A stretch of 64,000 nucleotides of DNA from RHKX01 sp963823565 (GCA_963823565.1 CAWGLR010000003.1:620001-684000); one strand, 5' to 3'; shown: positions 52,217 to 61,147, counted from the first letter of the stretch. Notes: a model not told the origin generated them from the letters alone. Program-made: numbers and translations.

Positions 52217-53500
52217 TCACGTGTCTCGCTCCAGGTTCCGAAGCGTGTCGCCCGTGGTGAGGATCAGGCTCGGGAGTTCCTCGTCCAGCACCGCGGCGAC
52301 GCCATCGAGAAGCCCCGCCTGGTCGTGCCATTCGACGAGCGGTCCAGCCGCGAGGGCCTCGAGGCGCACGTCGGGCCACCACAGCTCGTGCTTGCCGACC
52401 GCGGGTACCAGGTCGGATTCCCTCATTCGGCGGCTCAGCATCTGGATCGGCTCCTCGACGGCCATGCGGAGGACCTCGGCGTGCATGACCCAGCGCCCGA
52501 AACGGCGCTCGAGGTCCTCGGCGAGCTCGAGTGACCGGGCATACGGTCCGCCCAGGTAGGACGCGCGCAGATCCGACGAGCTCTCGGCGCGGCGACGAGG
52601 AGCGCCCCGTCCGTCGGGAAGCGGACTCACCACGCGCTCCTCGACGAGGCGAACCATGTCCACCTCGCGCCAGACCGTGAAGGCCTCCGCCGCGAGCCGC
52701 CGCTTGAGCCTGACGCGATTCTGGCGCCGTGCCTCCCAGACGTCGAATTCGCCGAGGAGCTCTGTGAACTCCTCGCGCGTCTCTTCACACTCTTGCTGTG
52801 CCGCCTCCAGGTCGGCCACCGGATACATCGGGACGGCGCAGGCGTCGACGGCGAAGGCAAGCCGATGGGTCGTATGAGCGCCGTCCACGCTCGCGGCGTG
52901 AAACGGTGAGCTCATGAGAGGGAGCGATCGGATCGCGATCGCCGCGCACTCGGCGGCCCGCGGAGAGTCGCCAGCGCGTCGCGCCCGACGAGCGAGGGCG
53001 CGGTAGCGCTCGCGGAACGGCCTGCCGTCGAGAACCTCGCTCGGCTCGCGTGCGCTCCTCTTCACCTCGGTGATCCAGAAGCGGCTGAAGTAGCGGCCCT
53101 GCAGTTCATCGACGGCGGTTCCCAGATCCCGCCGCAGCCCCGCGTCGACGATGTGTTCGAGCTGAGCGGTCTCCCACCAAAGGCTGACCACGGAGCTCAG
53201 AAGCTGGCCAGCCTCGCCGAGGTGACTCTTCCTCACCGGTCCAAACTCCCGCCGCTCGATTCCGAGCGCCTCGATCTCGTCGGGGAGTTCTTCGACCGAT
53301 ACGGAGATGCTGCCCTCCATCGAGTCCGCCCAGTCGGAGGAGGCCTCCCTCAGGACCCATTCCGCGAAGTGTCGATCGCCCAGGCGAGTGAGAGGAATAT
53401 CTCGAAGTCCAGTCGCCGACCCGGCTCCGTTCAGGATCACGGTCACCCGTACGCTGTCGGCAGCGGACCCCCAGTCGATCTCGTTCGGCCGTTCGTTCAT
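52217..53500 (-). CDS. Hypothetical 427-residue protein (cassette gene 1)
   Basis: No family recognised. The first 100 residues look beta-rich (VRVTVILNGAGSATGLRDIP, GSISVSVEELPDEIEALGIE); the rest is mainly helical and highly charged (RERYRALARRARRAGDSPRA, LEAAQQECEETREEFTELL, WEARRQNRVRLKRRLAAEAF). No signal peptide, membrane helix, nucleotide loop or nuclease motif was seen. Codon choice includes more A/T-ending codons than flanking genes. The upstream 160-base region is relatively A/T-rich and has no gene. Together with the next gene it looks like a laterally acquired pair. Confidence 0.65.
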   Translation of the reverse strand: MNERPNEIDWGSAADSVRVTVILNGAGSATGLRDIPLTRLGDRHFAEWVLREASSDWADSMEGSISVSVEELPDEIEALGIERREFGPVRKSHLGEAGQLLSSVVSLWWETAQLEHIVDAGLRRDLGTAVDELQGRYFSRFWITEVKRSAREPSEVLDGRPFRERYRALARRARRAGDSPRAAECAAIAIRSLPLMSSPFHAASVDGAHTTHRLAFAVDACAVPMYPVADLEAAQQECEETREEFTELLGEFDVWEARRQNRVRLKRRLAAEAFTVWREVDMVRLVEERVVSPLPDGRGAPRRRAESSSDLRASYLGGPYARSLELAEDLERRFGRWVMHAEVLRMAVEEPIQMLSRRMRESDLVPAVGKHELWWPDVRLEALAAGPLVEWHDQAGLLDGVAAVLDEELPSLILTTGDTLRNLERDT

Positions 53501-53660
53501 CGCGCGCCCGAATTGAGTGGCATGGTCTTCACCCCCGACCCAGCATTCGTTGCAGCCTAACCCAGAAGGTGAAAGCAGCCAACCGTATTCCCGCCTACGT
53601 ATTTCGGCGATCGACGACCACGCGCCGACATCCGGCGAAACCCACCGAGTCCGCGCCCGT

Positions 53661-55313
53661 CTAGTTCCGCGGTCTGCGTCCGATCCACAGCCGCCGGGTG
53701 ACCAGCTTCTCGTTGCCTGCGCCGTCGACGACGGAGATGAGGACGCGAGCGCGGACGCGGCTCTCGTCCTTGCCGAGCAGCCTGCGGGCGCGGCCCTTCG
53801 GCGGCGGTAGCCGCACCTCGGTCGCCCGCTCGCCGCGGGCGATCTCGCCCTTCGAGCGCGAGAGGACGACGTTGCGGGGGCGGTCGGTGGAGCCGCCCTT
53901 GCCGGGCTCGCGGACGAGGTCCATGGTGTCGAGCGTGACCGCGACCCTCGCGGCCTCGTCGGCGTGGACCCGGAGCGAGAGGCCGTCGTCGAGTAGGCGC
54001 TTGCGGGAGACCCGCTTGCGCACGGCCAGCCTCGCCTTCGGCTTGGTCTTGTCGTCGCCCGGGTTGAGCGGGCCCTTGGGGCGGAGCTCGCCGGCGGGCG
54101 GCCCGTAGACGAGCTCCGGCGGCGGGCCTCCCTTCGGGACCTTGAACGGGCCCGTGATCTCGTACACGGCGCCGGGGGCGAGCGACCCGACGACGGGGAA
54201 GGCGCGCTGGGAGGTGCAGTAGAGGCGCTTCCCGGAGGGATCGAAGACGACGCCGCAGACCTCGGATCCGTCGTGGTCGGGGCCGACGAAGCGCAGCAGC
54301 GGGGAGACCTCGCGCTGGGAGGTGATCAACCCGATCTCCATGTTGCCGCCGTCCTCGCAGACGAGGACGTCGCCGCTGGCGCTGACGGTGACGTTGTCGA
54401 CGGCGTCGAGGCTCGAGTCGAGCGCCTGGCTGCGGTCGAAGAGGCGCTCGATGCTGCGGCTGCGGGCGTCGTAGGCCCAGACGACCTTGTCGGACTTCGT
54501 CGTGAAGTAGAGGACGCCGTCGAAGTACCAGATGCCCTCGCCGTTGGCGAACTTGGCCATGCCCGGGACCTGGCGCCGGGTGGGGGTGCCGGACACGGTC
54601 GTCGAGGGGTCGGGGACCTCGAGCCAGCTCACCCGCCCGCGGGCGTCGACCGCCGCGACCTCGAGGGTGCCCGCGGTCAGGCTCGGGTAGGAGGCGGGTG
54701 TGAAGCGGTAGAAGCCGGCGTCGCCGTTGTCCTCGGTCAGGTACAGCCGGCCCTCGACCGGGTCGACGGCGACCGCCTCGTGCTTGAAGGCGCCGAGCGC
54801 GGGCCGGGCTTCGGCGGCGAGCACGCCGGCCGGGTCCGCCTCCCAGACGAGCCCGGTGTCCGCCTCCTCGCAGGAGAGCCAGGTGCCCCACGGCGTCGGC
54901 CCGCCGGCGCAGTTGACGTTGGTGCCGCCGAGGATCCGGTAGGCGTCGGCGATCGCGCCGCTCGGGCGGAAGCGGATCGCCGAGGTGCCGGCGCCGACGG
55001 CGGCGAGCGACTCCGAGTTCGTGACCAGGATCCAGCCGCCGTCGTCGGTCCGGAACGTCGCCTGGCCGTCGGAGAAGATCGGCCACGGGTAGCGGCTGGG
55101 GCCGACGAGCGTCCCGCCGCGGGCGACCATCCGCGAGGAGAATCCGCTGGGGAGCATGAGGTCGTTGGCGTCGGCCGCCTGCAGCGGACCGTATGGCGAG
55201 GCGCCGGCCTTGGCCGGAGCCGCGAGCGCGGACCGCAGCCACGCCGGGCCGAACGTCGCCGCAGCCGCCGCTGCCGCGCCGGACTGAAGCAGCTCCCGCC
55301 TGCTCAGACTCAC
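53661..55313 (-). CDS. Tat-exported PhoX-like (DUF839) protein
   Basis: 550 residues. The N-terminus SLSRRELLQSGAAAAAAATF is a twin-arginine signal, so a folded, cofactor-bearing protein is exported. The mature part has PhoX features: ILVTNSESLAAVGAGTS, NCAGGPTPWGTWLSCEE, AFKHEAVAVDP, RLYLTEDNGDAGFYRF and FANGEGIWYFDGVLYFTTK, a beta-propeller with Ca/Fe ligands in alkaline phosphatase PhoX. A Pro/Lys-rich C-terminal region of about 130 residues adds an Ig-like domain ending RRLWIGRRPRN. Phosphatase activity is probable but not proven. The GTG at 55313 has a TTGAAT box 7 nt upstream. Confidence 0.85.
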   Translation of the reverse strand: MSLSRRELLQSGAAAAAAATFGPAWLRSALAAPAKAGASPYGPLQAADANDLMLPSGFSSRMVARGGTLVGPSRYPWPIFSDGQATFRTDDGGWILVTNSESLAAVGAGTSAIRFRPSGAIADAYRILGGTNVNCAGGPTPWGTWLSCEEADTGLVWEADPAGVLAAEARPALGAFKHEAVAVDPVEGRLYLTEDNGDAGFYRFTPASYPSLTAGTLEVAAVDARGRVSWLEVPDPSTTVSGTPTRRQVPGMAKFANGEGIWYFDGVLYFTTKSDKVVWAYDARSRSIERLFDRSQALDSSLDAVDNVTVSASGDVLVCEDGGNMEIGLITSQREVSPLLRFVGPDHDGSEVCGVVFDPSGKRLYCTSQRAFPVVGSLAPGAVYEITGPFKVPKGGPPPELVYGPPAGELRPKGPLNPGDDKTKPKARLAVRKRVSRKRLLDDGLSLRVHADEAARVAVTLDTMDLVREPGKGGSTDRPRNVVLSRSKGEIARGERATEVRLPPPKGRARRLLGKDESRVRARVLISVVDGAGNEKLVTRRLWIGRRPRN

Positions 55314-55369
55314 GCCGACGATTCAACCACGCCGCGGCGCGCCGTTGTTGCGATCGGGTGAATCGCGCG

Positions 55370-56242
55370 TCAGGTGGCCTCGGCCTCGGCCGCCCGGACG
55401 GGCGCCGGGGTCAGCGCCGCGGCGCCGATCACGAGGACGAAGGCGGCGATCCGGGCGAGCTGCCCGAGCGAGTCCTCGGGGACGGGGTCGCCGAAGACGA
55501 TCGGCCCGGCCGCGATCGTCAGCGCGTTGGCGGCGACCGTGGTCATCGCGATCACCGGGACGGCCTTGCCGGTCTGGAGGCTCTTCGCCGAGACGGTGAG
55601 GCCGATGAACGAGGCGACGACGATCACGAGCACGAGGGGATGGACGAGGACCGTGACGACGCCCTCGCCGAAGGTGCCGGTCTGCGCCTTGATCGCGGTG
55701 TCGGAGACGGCCCAGAAGAGTCCGGCGGAGGCGCCGAGCGCAACGCCCGCGTGGGCGCTGCGGTGCCAGCCGACCGCCGCCGCGACGGCGAGGGCGGTGA
55801 CCGCGGCGAGATAGGCCGCGAGGGTCGCGGGCTCGTAGTCGGAGTGGGCGCCGTCGGCCGATCCCTCGAGCGTCGTCGCCAGGAAGGCGAGCCCGAGGGC
55901 GGCCAGCGCCACTCCGATCCACTCCCGCCTGGTGACGCTGTGCGCGAAGAGGCGGTCGGCGACCACCGTCAGCAGCACCAGGCCGCCGGCGATGACCGCC
56001 TGGACCAGCGAGATCGGCGCCAGCGCCAGCGCGCCGACGTGAAATCCCCACGAGCCGATCGCGATGACGATGCCGAGCACGTACCAGCGGTTGCGGAAGA
56101 GCGCCAGGGAGGTTCGCACCGGGCGCCGCCACTCGATCGGGGGCGAGGCGACCGCGCCCTTGTGCTTGTAGAGGAAGCCGACGACTGCGAAGAACGCCGT
56201 GGCGACCGAGAGCAGCAGGCCGATCTGGACGGAGAGGCTCAT
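55370..56242 (-). CDS. EamA/DMT-superfamily membrane transporter-like protein
   Basis: 290 residues with about nine membrane helices in two halves. Features are VGFLYKHKGAVASPP, LAPISLVQAVIAGGLVLLTVV, RREWIGVALAALGLAFLATT, and TGKAVPVIAMTTVAANALTI near the end, similar to drug/metabolite transporters and NIPA-like magnesium transporters. The substrate is not determinable. The ATG at 56242 is chosen (TACCCT box 11 nt upstream); the frame runs further but without homology. Confidence 0.83.
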   Translation of the reverse strand: MSLSVQIGLLLSVATAFFAVVGFLYKHKGAVASPPIEWRRPVRTSLALFRNRWYVLGIVIAIGSWGFHVGALALAPISLVQAVIAGGLVLLTVVADRLFAHSVTRREWIGVALAALGLAFLATTLEGSADGAHSDYEPATLAAYLAAVTALAVAAAVGWHRSAHAGVALGASAGLFWAVSDTAIKAQTGTFGEGVVTVLVHPLVLVIVVASFIGLTVSAKSLQTGKAVPVIAMTTVAANALTIAAGPIVFGDPVPEDSLGQLARIAAFVLVIGAAALTPAPVRAAEAEAT

Positions 56243-56253
56243 TGCGACGCGGG

Positions 56254-56259
56254 AGGGTA
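56254..56259 (-). promoter_or_regulatory. -10 box (TACCCT) of the EamA-like gene
   Basis: On the minus strand TACCCT is 11 nt upstream of the ATG at 56242, giving a leader of a few nucleotides at most. Confidence 0.45.
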
Positions 56260-56399
56260 GTGCTCGCAGTTCGCGGTGGGGGGCCGGGGGTGCCGCTCGG
56301 CCTACGACCCCGCCTTCGGCGGCAGGGCGGCCGATCAACACCCCCGACCTCCCCGGAGCTCCGGTGAACGTCCCTCCTCGTGGGGGTGAAAGAGGGCGG

Positions 56400-56675
56400 C
56401 TAGGCGACCGTGTCCGGGGGGTCGTCCGGCGGCGGCGGGGAGGACGGCTCGGCCCCGGCGAGGCCCTTCGCGAGCTCGTCGTCGAGCCTGATCGCGCGGA
56501 TCGCGTGCTCGTCGGGGAGCTTGTCGAGGATCTCGCGGATCACCTTGCCGACGTCGTGCTCCTCATGCCCGAAGTCGTCGAGGAGGGAGCGAAGCGCGGT
56601 GTGGGTGATCTTCAGCTGCGGCGGGGTCAGCTCGAGGTGGTACCTGAAGGGGCTCTCTCCGGGCTCGTCGCTCAT
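56400..56675 (-). CDS. Small hypothetical protein
   Basis: 91 residues. A core of YHLELTPPQLKITHTALRSL and FGHEEHDVGKVIREILDKLP suggests a small alpha/beta domain with a repeated acidic His-containing helix, and the C-terminus is Pro/Asp-rich. It reads with the normal codon bias. It lies 14 nt downstream of the WS/DGAT gene end on the same strand and may be co-transcribed with it. No family recognised. Confidence 0.6.
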   Translation of the reverse strand: MSDEPGESPFRYHLELTPPQLKITHTALRSLLDDFGHEEHDVGKVIREILDKLPDEHAIRAIRLDDELAKGLAGAEPSSPPPPDDPPDTVA

Positions 56676-56689
56676 GCGTGGATTCTCCG

Positions 56690-58153
56690 CTATCCGGCGG
56701 ACGCCGCGCCGTTGCCCGCCGCCGTCGTCGCGCGATCGCGATCGCGGCCGGCCTTCGACGCCGACTTCGCCGCCTCGAGCAGCTGCTTGATCTCGGCCTC
56801 GATCCCCTCGCCGACCAGCGCCAGGTCCTCCATCGCGTCGTAGTCGCCGAGCAGGCCGAAGTCGATCTTGCCGTTGTAGGACATGATCGCGATGGCCAGG
56901 GCGTGGTTCTGCGGCAGGAAGGCGACCGGGAAGACGTCGAGCATCTCCCGCCCGAGCACGTAGAGCGGGATCTGCGGCCCGGGAACGTTCGTGACGATCA
57001 GGTTGAACAGCCGGGTCGAGAAGTTGATCCGGGCGGCCTGCGCGAGCAGCGTCGGCGGCGCGAAGTCGTTGAGCCGCGTGATCATCTCGGCGCCGAGCGC
57101 CTTCTTCGACGACTTCACACCGTCCATCGCCTCCCGCACCGTGCGCAGCCGCGCGACCGGGTCCTCGACGTAGACCGGAAGCGGTCCGCGGACCACGGCG
57201 AGCTGGTTGCCGAGCTTGCCGCGCTCGTCCTCGCCTCGGATCGACACCGGGACGAGCGCCCGCAGCTCGAGGCCCTCAGTCCGCGTGCCCCGCGCCCGCA
57301 GCCAGCGCCGCATCGCACCGGCGACGGTGGTGAGGATGACGTCGTTGACGGTGCCGCCGAGCTCGGACTTGATCCGCTTGAAGTCGGCTAGGTCGGCTCG
57401 AACCCACGAGAAGCGGCGGTGGGGCCCGATCGGCACGTTCAGCGGCAGCTGCGGCGCCGGGTTGGCGAACTCCCAGACGACCTCGCCGATCCCCTCGGCG
57501 GCCTCCTGGGCCTGCCGCACGGCGCCGTTGGGGTCGGAGGCCATCCGGCCGATCCGGCGGGCGAGTCGCAGCGGCGTCCTCGCGAGGCCCTCGATGCCGC
57601 GCGCCGCGAGCAGCGCCGACGTCGGCTCGGGCTTGGGGATCCATTCGCGGTTGGGCGAGGCGGGCTCGGGCACCGGCTTGACGTCGAACAGGACGGTGGC
57701 GATGTCGACGCCGGAGATGCCGTCGACGAGCGCGTGGTGGGTCTTCGAGATCAGCGCGAAGCGCTTCTTCCGCAGGCCCTCGACGAGCCAGAGCTCCCAC
57801 AGCGGCTTGGTCCGGTCGAGCTGCTGGGAGAAGACGCGCGCGACCATCCGCCGCAGCTCCTCCTCGCCGCCGGGGGAGGGCAGCGCGGAGTGGCGGACGT
57901 GGTAGCCGAGGTTGAACTGGGGGTCGTCGACCCAGAACGGGCGCCCGGTCTCGATCGGCGGGAACGCGAGCTTGTGCCGGTAGCGCGGGACGAGGTGCAG
58001 CCGGCTCTCGATGTGGTCGAGCAGGTCCTCGTAGGTCGGCGGCGGCCCCTCGAAGATGGTCACGCCGCCGATGTGCATGTGACTGGTCGGCGACTCGTTG
58101 CTGAGGAACGACGCGTCCGTCGAGGTCAGGCGATCCATGTGACCCTGTGGCAT
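56690..58153 (-). CDS. Wax ester synthase/diacylglycerol acyltransferase (WS/DGAT)
   Basis: 487 residues, bacterial WS/DGAT family: it joins fatty acyl-CoA to diacylglycerol or fatty alcohols to make storage lipid. The catalytic HHxxxDG is H139-H140-ALV-D144-G145. Other blocks are DRLTSTDASFLSNESPTSHMH, PLWELWLVEGL, GGTVNDVILTTVAGAMRRWL, the RALVPVSIR strand and the NLIVTNVPGPQIPLYVLG end-domain motif. The ATG at 58153 is 6 nt after TACGTT, which overlaps the promoter of the divergent M28 gene. An extended antisense frame upstream is not part of it. Confidence 0.92.
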   Translation of the reverse strand: MPQGHMDRLTSTDASFLSNESPTSHMHIGGVTIFEGPPPTYEDLLDHIESRLHLVPRYRHKLAFPPIETGRPFWVDDPQFNLGYHVRHSALPSPGGEEELRRMVARVFSQQLDRTKPLWELWLVEGLRKKRFALISKTHHALVDGISGVDIATVLFDVKPVPEPASPNREWIPKPEPTSALLAARGIEGLARTPLRLARRIGRMASDPNGAVRQAQEAAEGIGEVVWEFANPAPQLPLNVPIGPHRRFSWVRADLADFKRIKSELGGTVNDVILTTVAGAMRRWLRARGTRTEGLELRALVPVSIRGEDERGKLGNQLAVVRGPLPVYVEDPVARLRTVREAMDGVKSSKKALGAEMITRLNDFAPPTLLAQAARINFSTRLFNLIVTNVPGPQIPLYVLGREMLDVFPVAFLPQNHALAIAIMSYNGKIDFGLLGDYDAMEDLALVGEGIEAEIKQLLEAAKSASKAGRDRDRATTAAGNGAASAG

Positions 58154-58171
58154 GGCCCTAACGTACCGCGC
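58154..58171. promoter_or_regulatory. 18-bp bidirectional leaderless promoter (WS/DGAT and M28 genes)
   Basis: Only 18 bp separate the two start codons. The central TAACGTA gives TAACGT (58159-58164) 7 nt before the plus-strand GTG and TACGTT (58165-58160) 6 nt before the minus-strand ATG, so a nearly symmetric -10 element serves both directions. No room exists for ribosome sites, so both mRNAs must be leaderless if transcribed from here. Confidence 0.65.
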
Positions 58172-59089
58172 GTGCCACGCCCGCGCCACGGCCTCGCGGC
58201 CCTCGCGACCGCGCTCGCGTCCCTCTCGCTGATCGCCGGGTGCGGGGACGGGGAGGACGACACCGGGACCGCGCCCGCGAGTGCCGGCTCCGGCGCGTTC
58301 GACGCCGGGCGCGCGTTCGCCGACCTCGAGGCGCAGATCGCCCTCGGGCCGCGGCCGACCGGGTCGACGGCCAACGCCGCGCAGGCGAACCTGCTCGCCG
58401 ACCGGCTGATGAGCGCGGGGGCGAAGGGCGTGCGGATCCAGCATCCGTTCCGCAACGTCGTCGGGACGATCCCCGGCGAGGAGCCGGGCTACATCGTCGT
58501 CGGCGCCCACCACGACACCAAGGACGGGATCGAGGGCTTCGTCGGCGCCAACGACGGCGCCTCCGGGGTCGCGGTTGCCATCGAGCTCGCCCGCTCCCTG
58601 CCGCGCCCGTTCCCGGGGCCGTCGATCGCGATCGCGCTGTTCGACGGGGAGGAGGCGCCTGGCGATCGCAACTTCGCGGAGCACGGAAAGCGCGGCAGCC
58701 GCCAGTACGTCGCCTACGCGGCTCGCGGTGTGCAGGGGTCCCCGTCGCTCGATGAGATCGAGGCGATGGTCCTCTTCGACATGGTCGGCGACTGCGACCT
58801 CCACGTCCCGATGGAGGCGCATTCCGACCAGGCGCTGTACGAGGCGGTCGCGGACGCCGACCCCGAGGTCTTCTCCGGCCGCACCTTCCCGATCGACGAC
58901 GACCACACGCCGTTCCTCGAACGGGGGATCCCGGCGGTCGACCTGATCGACTTCGACTACGGGCCGGGTCCCGCCCCGGGCGAGTGGTGGCACACGCCCG
59001 AGGACACGACCGACAAAGTCTGCCCGGAGAGCCTCGGAGCTGTCGGCGGGGCGGCGCTGCAGGCACTCCCGGAGATCGGCGGGGGATAG
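58172..59089 (+). CDS. M28-family zinc metallopeptidase, lipoprotein
   Basis: 305 residues. The signal PRPRHGLAALATALASLSLIAGC ends in a lipobox Cys. The M28 di-zinc ligands are visible: VGAHHDTKDG (His), GANDGASGVA (bridging Asp), LFDGEEA (catalytic and ligand Glu), FDMVGD (Asp) and PIDDDHTPF (His). It is an extracellular aminopeptidase- or glutaminyl-cyclase-like enzyme; the substrate is unknown. The GTG at 58172 is supported by the TAACGT box 7 nt upstream and by the signal peptide. Confidence 0.87.
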   Translation: MPRPRHGLAALATALASLSLIAGCGDGEDDTGTAPASAGSGAFDAGRAFADLEAQIALGPRPTGSTANAAQANLLADRLMSAGAKGVRIQHPFRNVVGTIPGEEPGYIVVGAHHDTKDGIEGFVGANDGASGVAVAIELARSLPRPFPGPSIAIALFDGEEAPGDRNFAEHGKRGSRQYVAYAARGVQGSPSLDEIEAMVLFDMVGDCDLHVPMEAHSDQALYEAVADADPEVFSGRTFPIDDDHTPFLERGIPAVDLIDFDYGPGPAPGEWWHTPEDTTDKVCPESLGAVGGAALQALPEIGGG

Positions 59090-59113
59090 GCGGCGGGGGG
59101 CCGCTCCCGCTTG

Positions 59114-59119
59114 TAGGCT
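59114..59119 (+). promoter_or_regulatory. Leaderless -10 box (TAGGCT) of the RDD gene
   Basis: TAGGCT is 7 nt before the ATG at 59127. Confidence 0.55.
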
Positions 59120-59126
59120 CGAAGCG

Positions 59127-60134
59127 ATGGAGGCGAGCGACAGCGCCAAGCCCGAGCGATCGTCGGTGCCCGGCTCCTCGGTCGCGTCGCGCCTCGCGGC
59201 GGGGACCGGGCTCGAGCGCGCGGTCGCCGGCGTCGTCGAGGAGACGATCGTCCGCACCGTCGAGAGCGACGCGGTCATCCAGGCGATCGAGCGCATCGTC
59301 GAGGACGGGCGGTTGCAGGCGGCGATCGAGCGCTCGATCGACCCGGCGATGGTCGAGGAGGCGGTGCGGAAGGCGATTCGCAGCGAGGTCTCCGACCGGA
59401 TCTGGGAGGACATCCTCGCCAGCGACAAGGCGCAGATGCTGGTCGAGCGGGTCGCCGAGGCGCCCGAGGTGCGGGCGGCGATCGCCCAGCAGGGCTTCGG
59501 CCTGGTCACCGACATCGGCCGGCAGGTGAGCAAGATCACCGAGGCGCTCGACGACGGCCTCGAGCGGATCGCCCATGGGCTGCTACGGCGAGGCGACCAC
59601 GAGGCGGAGACGAATCAGGCGGGATTGGCGACACGGGCCATGGCGTTCGCGGTCGACATCGCCCTCCTCTTCGGCTTCTTCTCGATCGTCACGGGGCTGT
59701 TCTCGTCGATCATTCCGACGATCTTCGGAGACCGTTCGGAGGGTCTCTCACCGCTCGCCATCGTCCTGGTCTCGATCATGGGCTTCACGCTCGGGGCCGG
59801 GATCTTCGTGACGTTCTGGACGTTGATCGGGCAGACGCCGGGGATGCGCTTCCTCGGCATCCGGGTTCAGCACCACGGTTCGAACGTGATCCCGTTCTGG
59901 ACCGCCGTCTGGAGGGTCCTGGCGATACCGCTTGCGCTCATTCCGTTCGGGCTCGGGTTCTTGGCGATCCTGATCTCTCCGATGCGGCGCGGCTGGCACG
60001 ACCTCATCGCCGGCACCGAGGTGATCTACGACGAGGCCTCGGCGCCGTGGTCGCTGAAGCCGCGGGAGTGGGTGCGCGACGACTCGGGCTCCCGGGCAGG
60101 CGGGCAGGGACCCGCCCGCGAGCGTCGCCGCTGA
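59127..60134 (+). CDS. RDD family membrane protein
   Basis: 335 residues. A cytoplasmic helical, acidic N-terminal half (about 1-165, with VEETIVRTVESDAVIQAIER-type repeats) precedes an RDD domain of about four helices (AGLATRAMAFAVDIALLFGF, SIMGFTLGAGIFVTFWTLIG, MRFLGIRV, WRVLAIPLALIPFGLGFLA) ending in RRGWHDLIAGTEVIYD. RDD proteins are poorly characterised; some transport compatible solutes or sodium. The long N-terminal region is a feature of actinobacterial members. Confidence 0.85.
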   Translation: MEASDSAKPERSSVPGSSVASRLAAGTGLERAVAGVVEETIVRTVESDAVIQAIERIVEDGRLQAAIERSIDPAMVEEAVRKAIRSEVSDRIWEDILASDKAQMLVERVAEAPEVRAAIAQQGFGLVTDIGRQVSKITEALDDGLERIAHGLLRRGDHEAETNQAGLATRAMAFAVDIALLFGFFSIVTGLFSSIIPTIFGDRSEGLSPLAIVLVSIMGFTLGAGIFVTFWTLIGQTPGMRFLGIRVQHHGSNVIPFWTAVWRVLAIPLALIPFGLGFLAILISPMRRGWHDLIAGTEVIYDEASAPWSLKPREWVRDDSGSRAGGQGPARERRR

Positions 60135-60157
60135 GCGGGCGGACGACGCCCTCTCGG

Positions 60158-60163
60158 TACCCT
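60158..60163 (+). promoter_or_regulatory. Leaderless -10 box (TACCCT) of ispH
   Basis: TACCCT is 6 nt before the ATG at 60170 and selects it among in-frame starts. Confidence 0.55.
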
Positions 60164-60169
60164 TGGGGC

Positions 60170-61147
60170 ATGGATTCGGCGACTCCGAACACGCCCTCAC
60201 GCGTGCTCCTGGCGGCGCCGCGCGGGTACTGCGCGGGCGTCGATCGCGCGGTGCAGACGGTCGAGCACGCGCTCGCGCTCCATGGCGCTCCGGTCTACGT
60301 GCGCAAGGAGATCGTCCACAACAAGCACGTGGTCGAAGAGCTGAGCAAGCGCGGTGCGATCTTCGTCGATGAGGTCGACGAGGTGCCGGAGGGCTCCCTC
60401 ACCGTGTTCAGCGCCCACGGCGTCGCTCCATCGGTGCACGAGGGCGCGGAGACGCGCAGCCTGCGGACGATCGATGCGACCTGCCCGCTGGTAACCAAGG
60501 TTCACGTCGAGGCGCGGAAGTTCGCAGCCGAGGGCTACACGATCATCCTCGTCGGCCACGGCGGCCACGAGGAGGTCGAGGGGACTACCGGCGAGGCGCC
60601 GGACTCGATCGTCCTCGTCGAGACCGCCGAGGACGTCGACGAGCTCGAGCTCGAGGATCCCGAGCACGTCGCGCTGATCACCCAGACGACCCTCTCGGTC
60701 GACGAGACCTCCGGGATCATCGCCCGCCTCCGCGAGAAGTTCCCGGCGATCGTCAGCCCGAAGTCCGACGACATCTGTTACGCGACGACCAACCGCCAGC
60801 TCGCGGTCAAGCAGCTCGCCCGCGAGTGCGACCTCGTCCTCGTCATCGGCTCGCGCAACTCCTCGAACTCCAACCGCCTCGTCGACGTCACCCGCGAGCT
60901 CGGCACCGCGTCCTACCTGATCGACAAGGCGTCGGAGGTCCAGGAGGAGTGGCTCGAGGGGGTCGAGACCGTCGGCATCACCTCCGGCGCCAGCGCCCCC
61001 GAGCTGCTGGTCACCGAGCTCGTCGAGTTCTTCCGCGAGCGCGGCACCGGGCATGTCGACGAGCTCCGCGCCGTCGACGAGGACGTCCGCTTCATGCTGC
61101 CGAAGCAGATCCGCGTCGAGCTCGCCGCGGCCGGCGCCGTTTCCTAG
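60170..61147 (+). CDS. ispH: 4-hydroxy-3-methylbut-2-enyl diphosphate reductase
   Basis: 325 residues. IspH (LytB) performs the last step of the MEP isoprenoid pathway with a [4Fe-4S] cluster. The three cluster cysteines are C21 (APRGYCAGVDRAV), C105 (DATCPLVTKVH) and C203 (DDICYATTNRQ). The active-site Glu/His motifs TVFSAHGVAPSV, VGHGGHEEVEGTTGE and SRNSSNSNRLVDV are intact. The start is the ATG at 60170 behind a TACCCT box; the frame is open further upstream but overlaps the RDD gene. A terminator hairpin follows. Confidence 0.97.
   Translation: MDSATPNTPSRVLLAAPRGYCAGVDRAVQTVEHALALHGAPVYVRKEIVHNKHVVEELSKRGAIFVDEVDEVPEGSLTVFSAHGVAPSVHEGAETRSLRTIDATCPLVTKVHVEARKFAAEGYTIILVGHGGHEEVEGTTGEAPDSIVLVETAEDVDELELEDPEHVALITQTTLSVDETSGIIARLREKFPAIVSPKSDDICYATTNRQLAVKQLARECDLVLVIGSRNSSNSNRLVDVTRELGTASYLIDKASEVQEEWLEGVETVGITSGASAPELLVTELVEFFRERGTGHVDELRAVDEDVRFMLPKQIRVELAAAGAVS

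Noticed and set aside
56690..59539. Extension of the WS/DGAT frame by about 460 codons upstream
   Set aside because: The extension is antisense to the M28 and RDD genes; the conserved N-terminus and a TACGTT box place the start at 58153.
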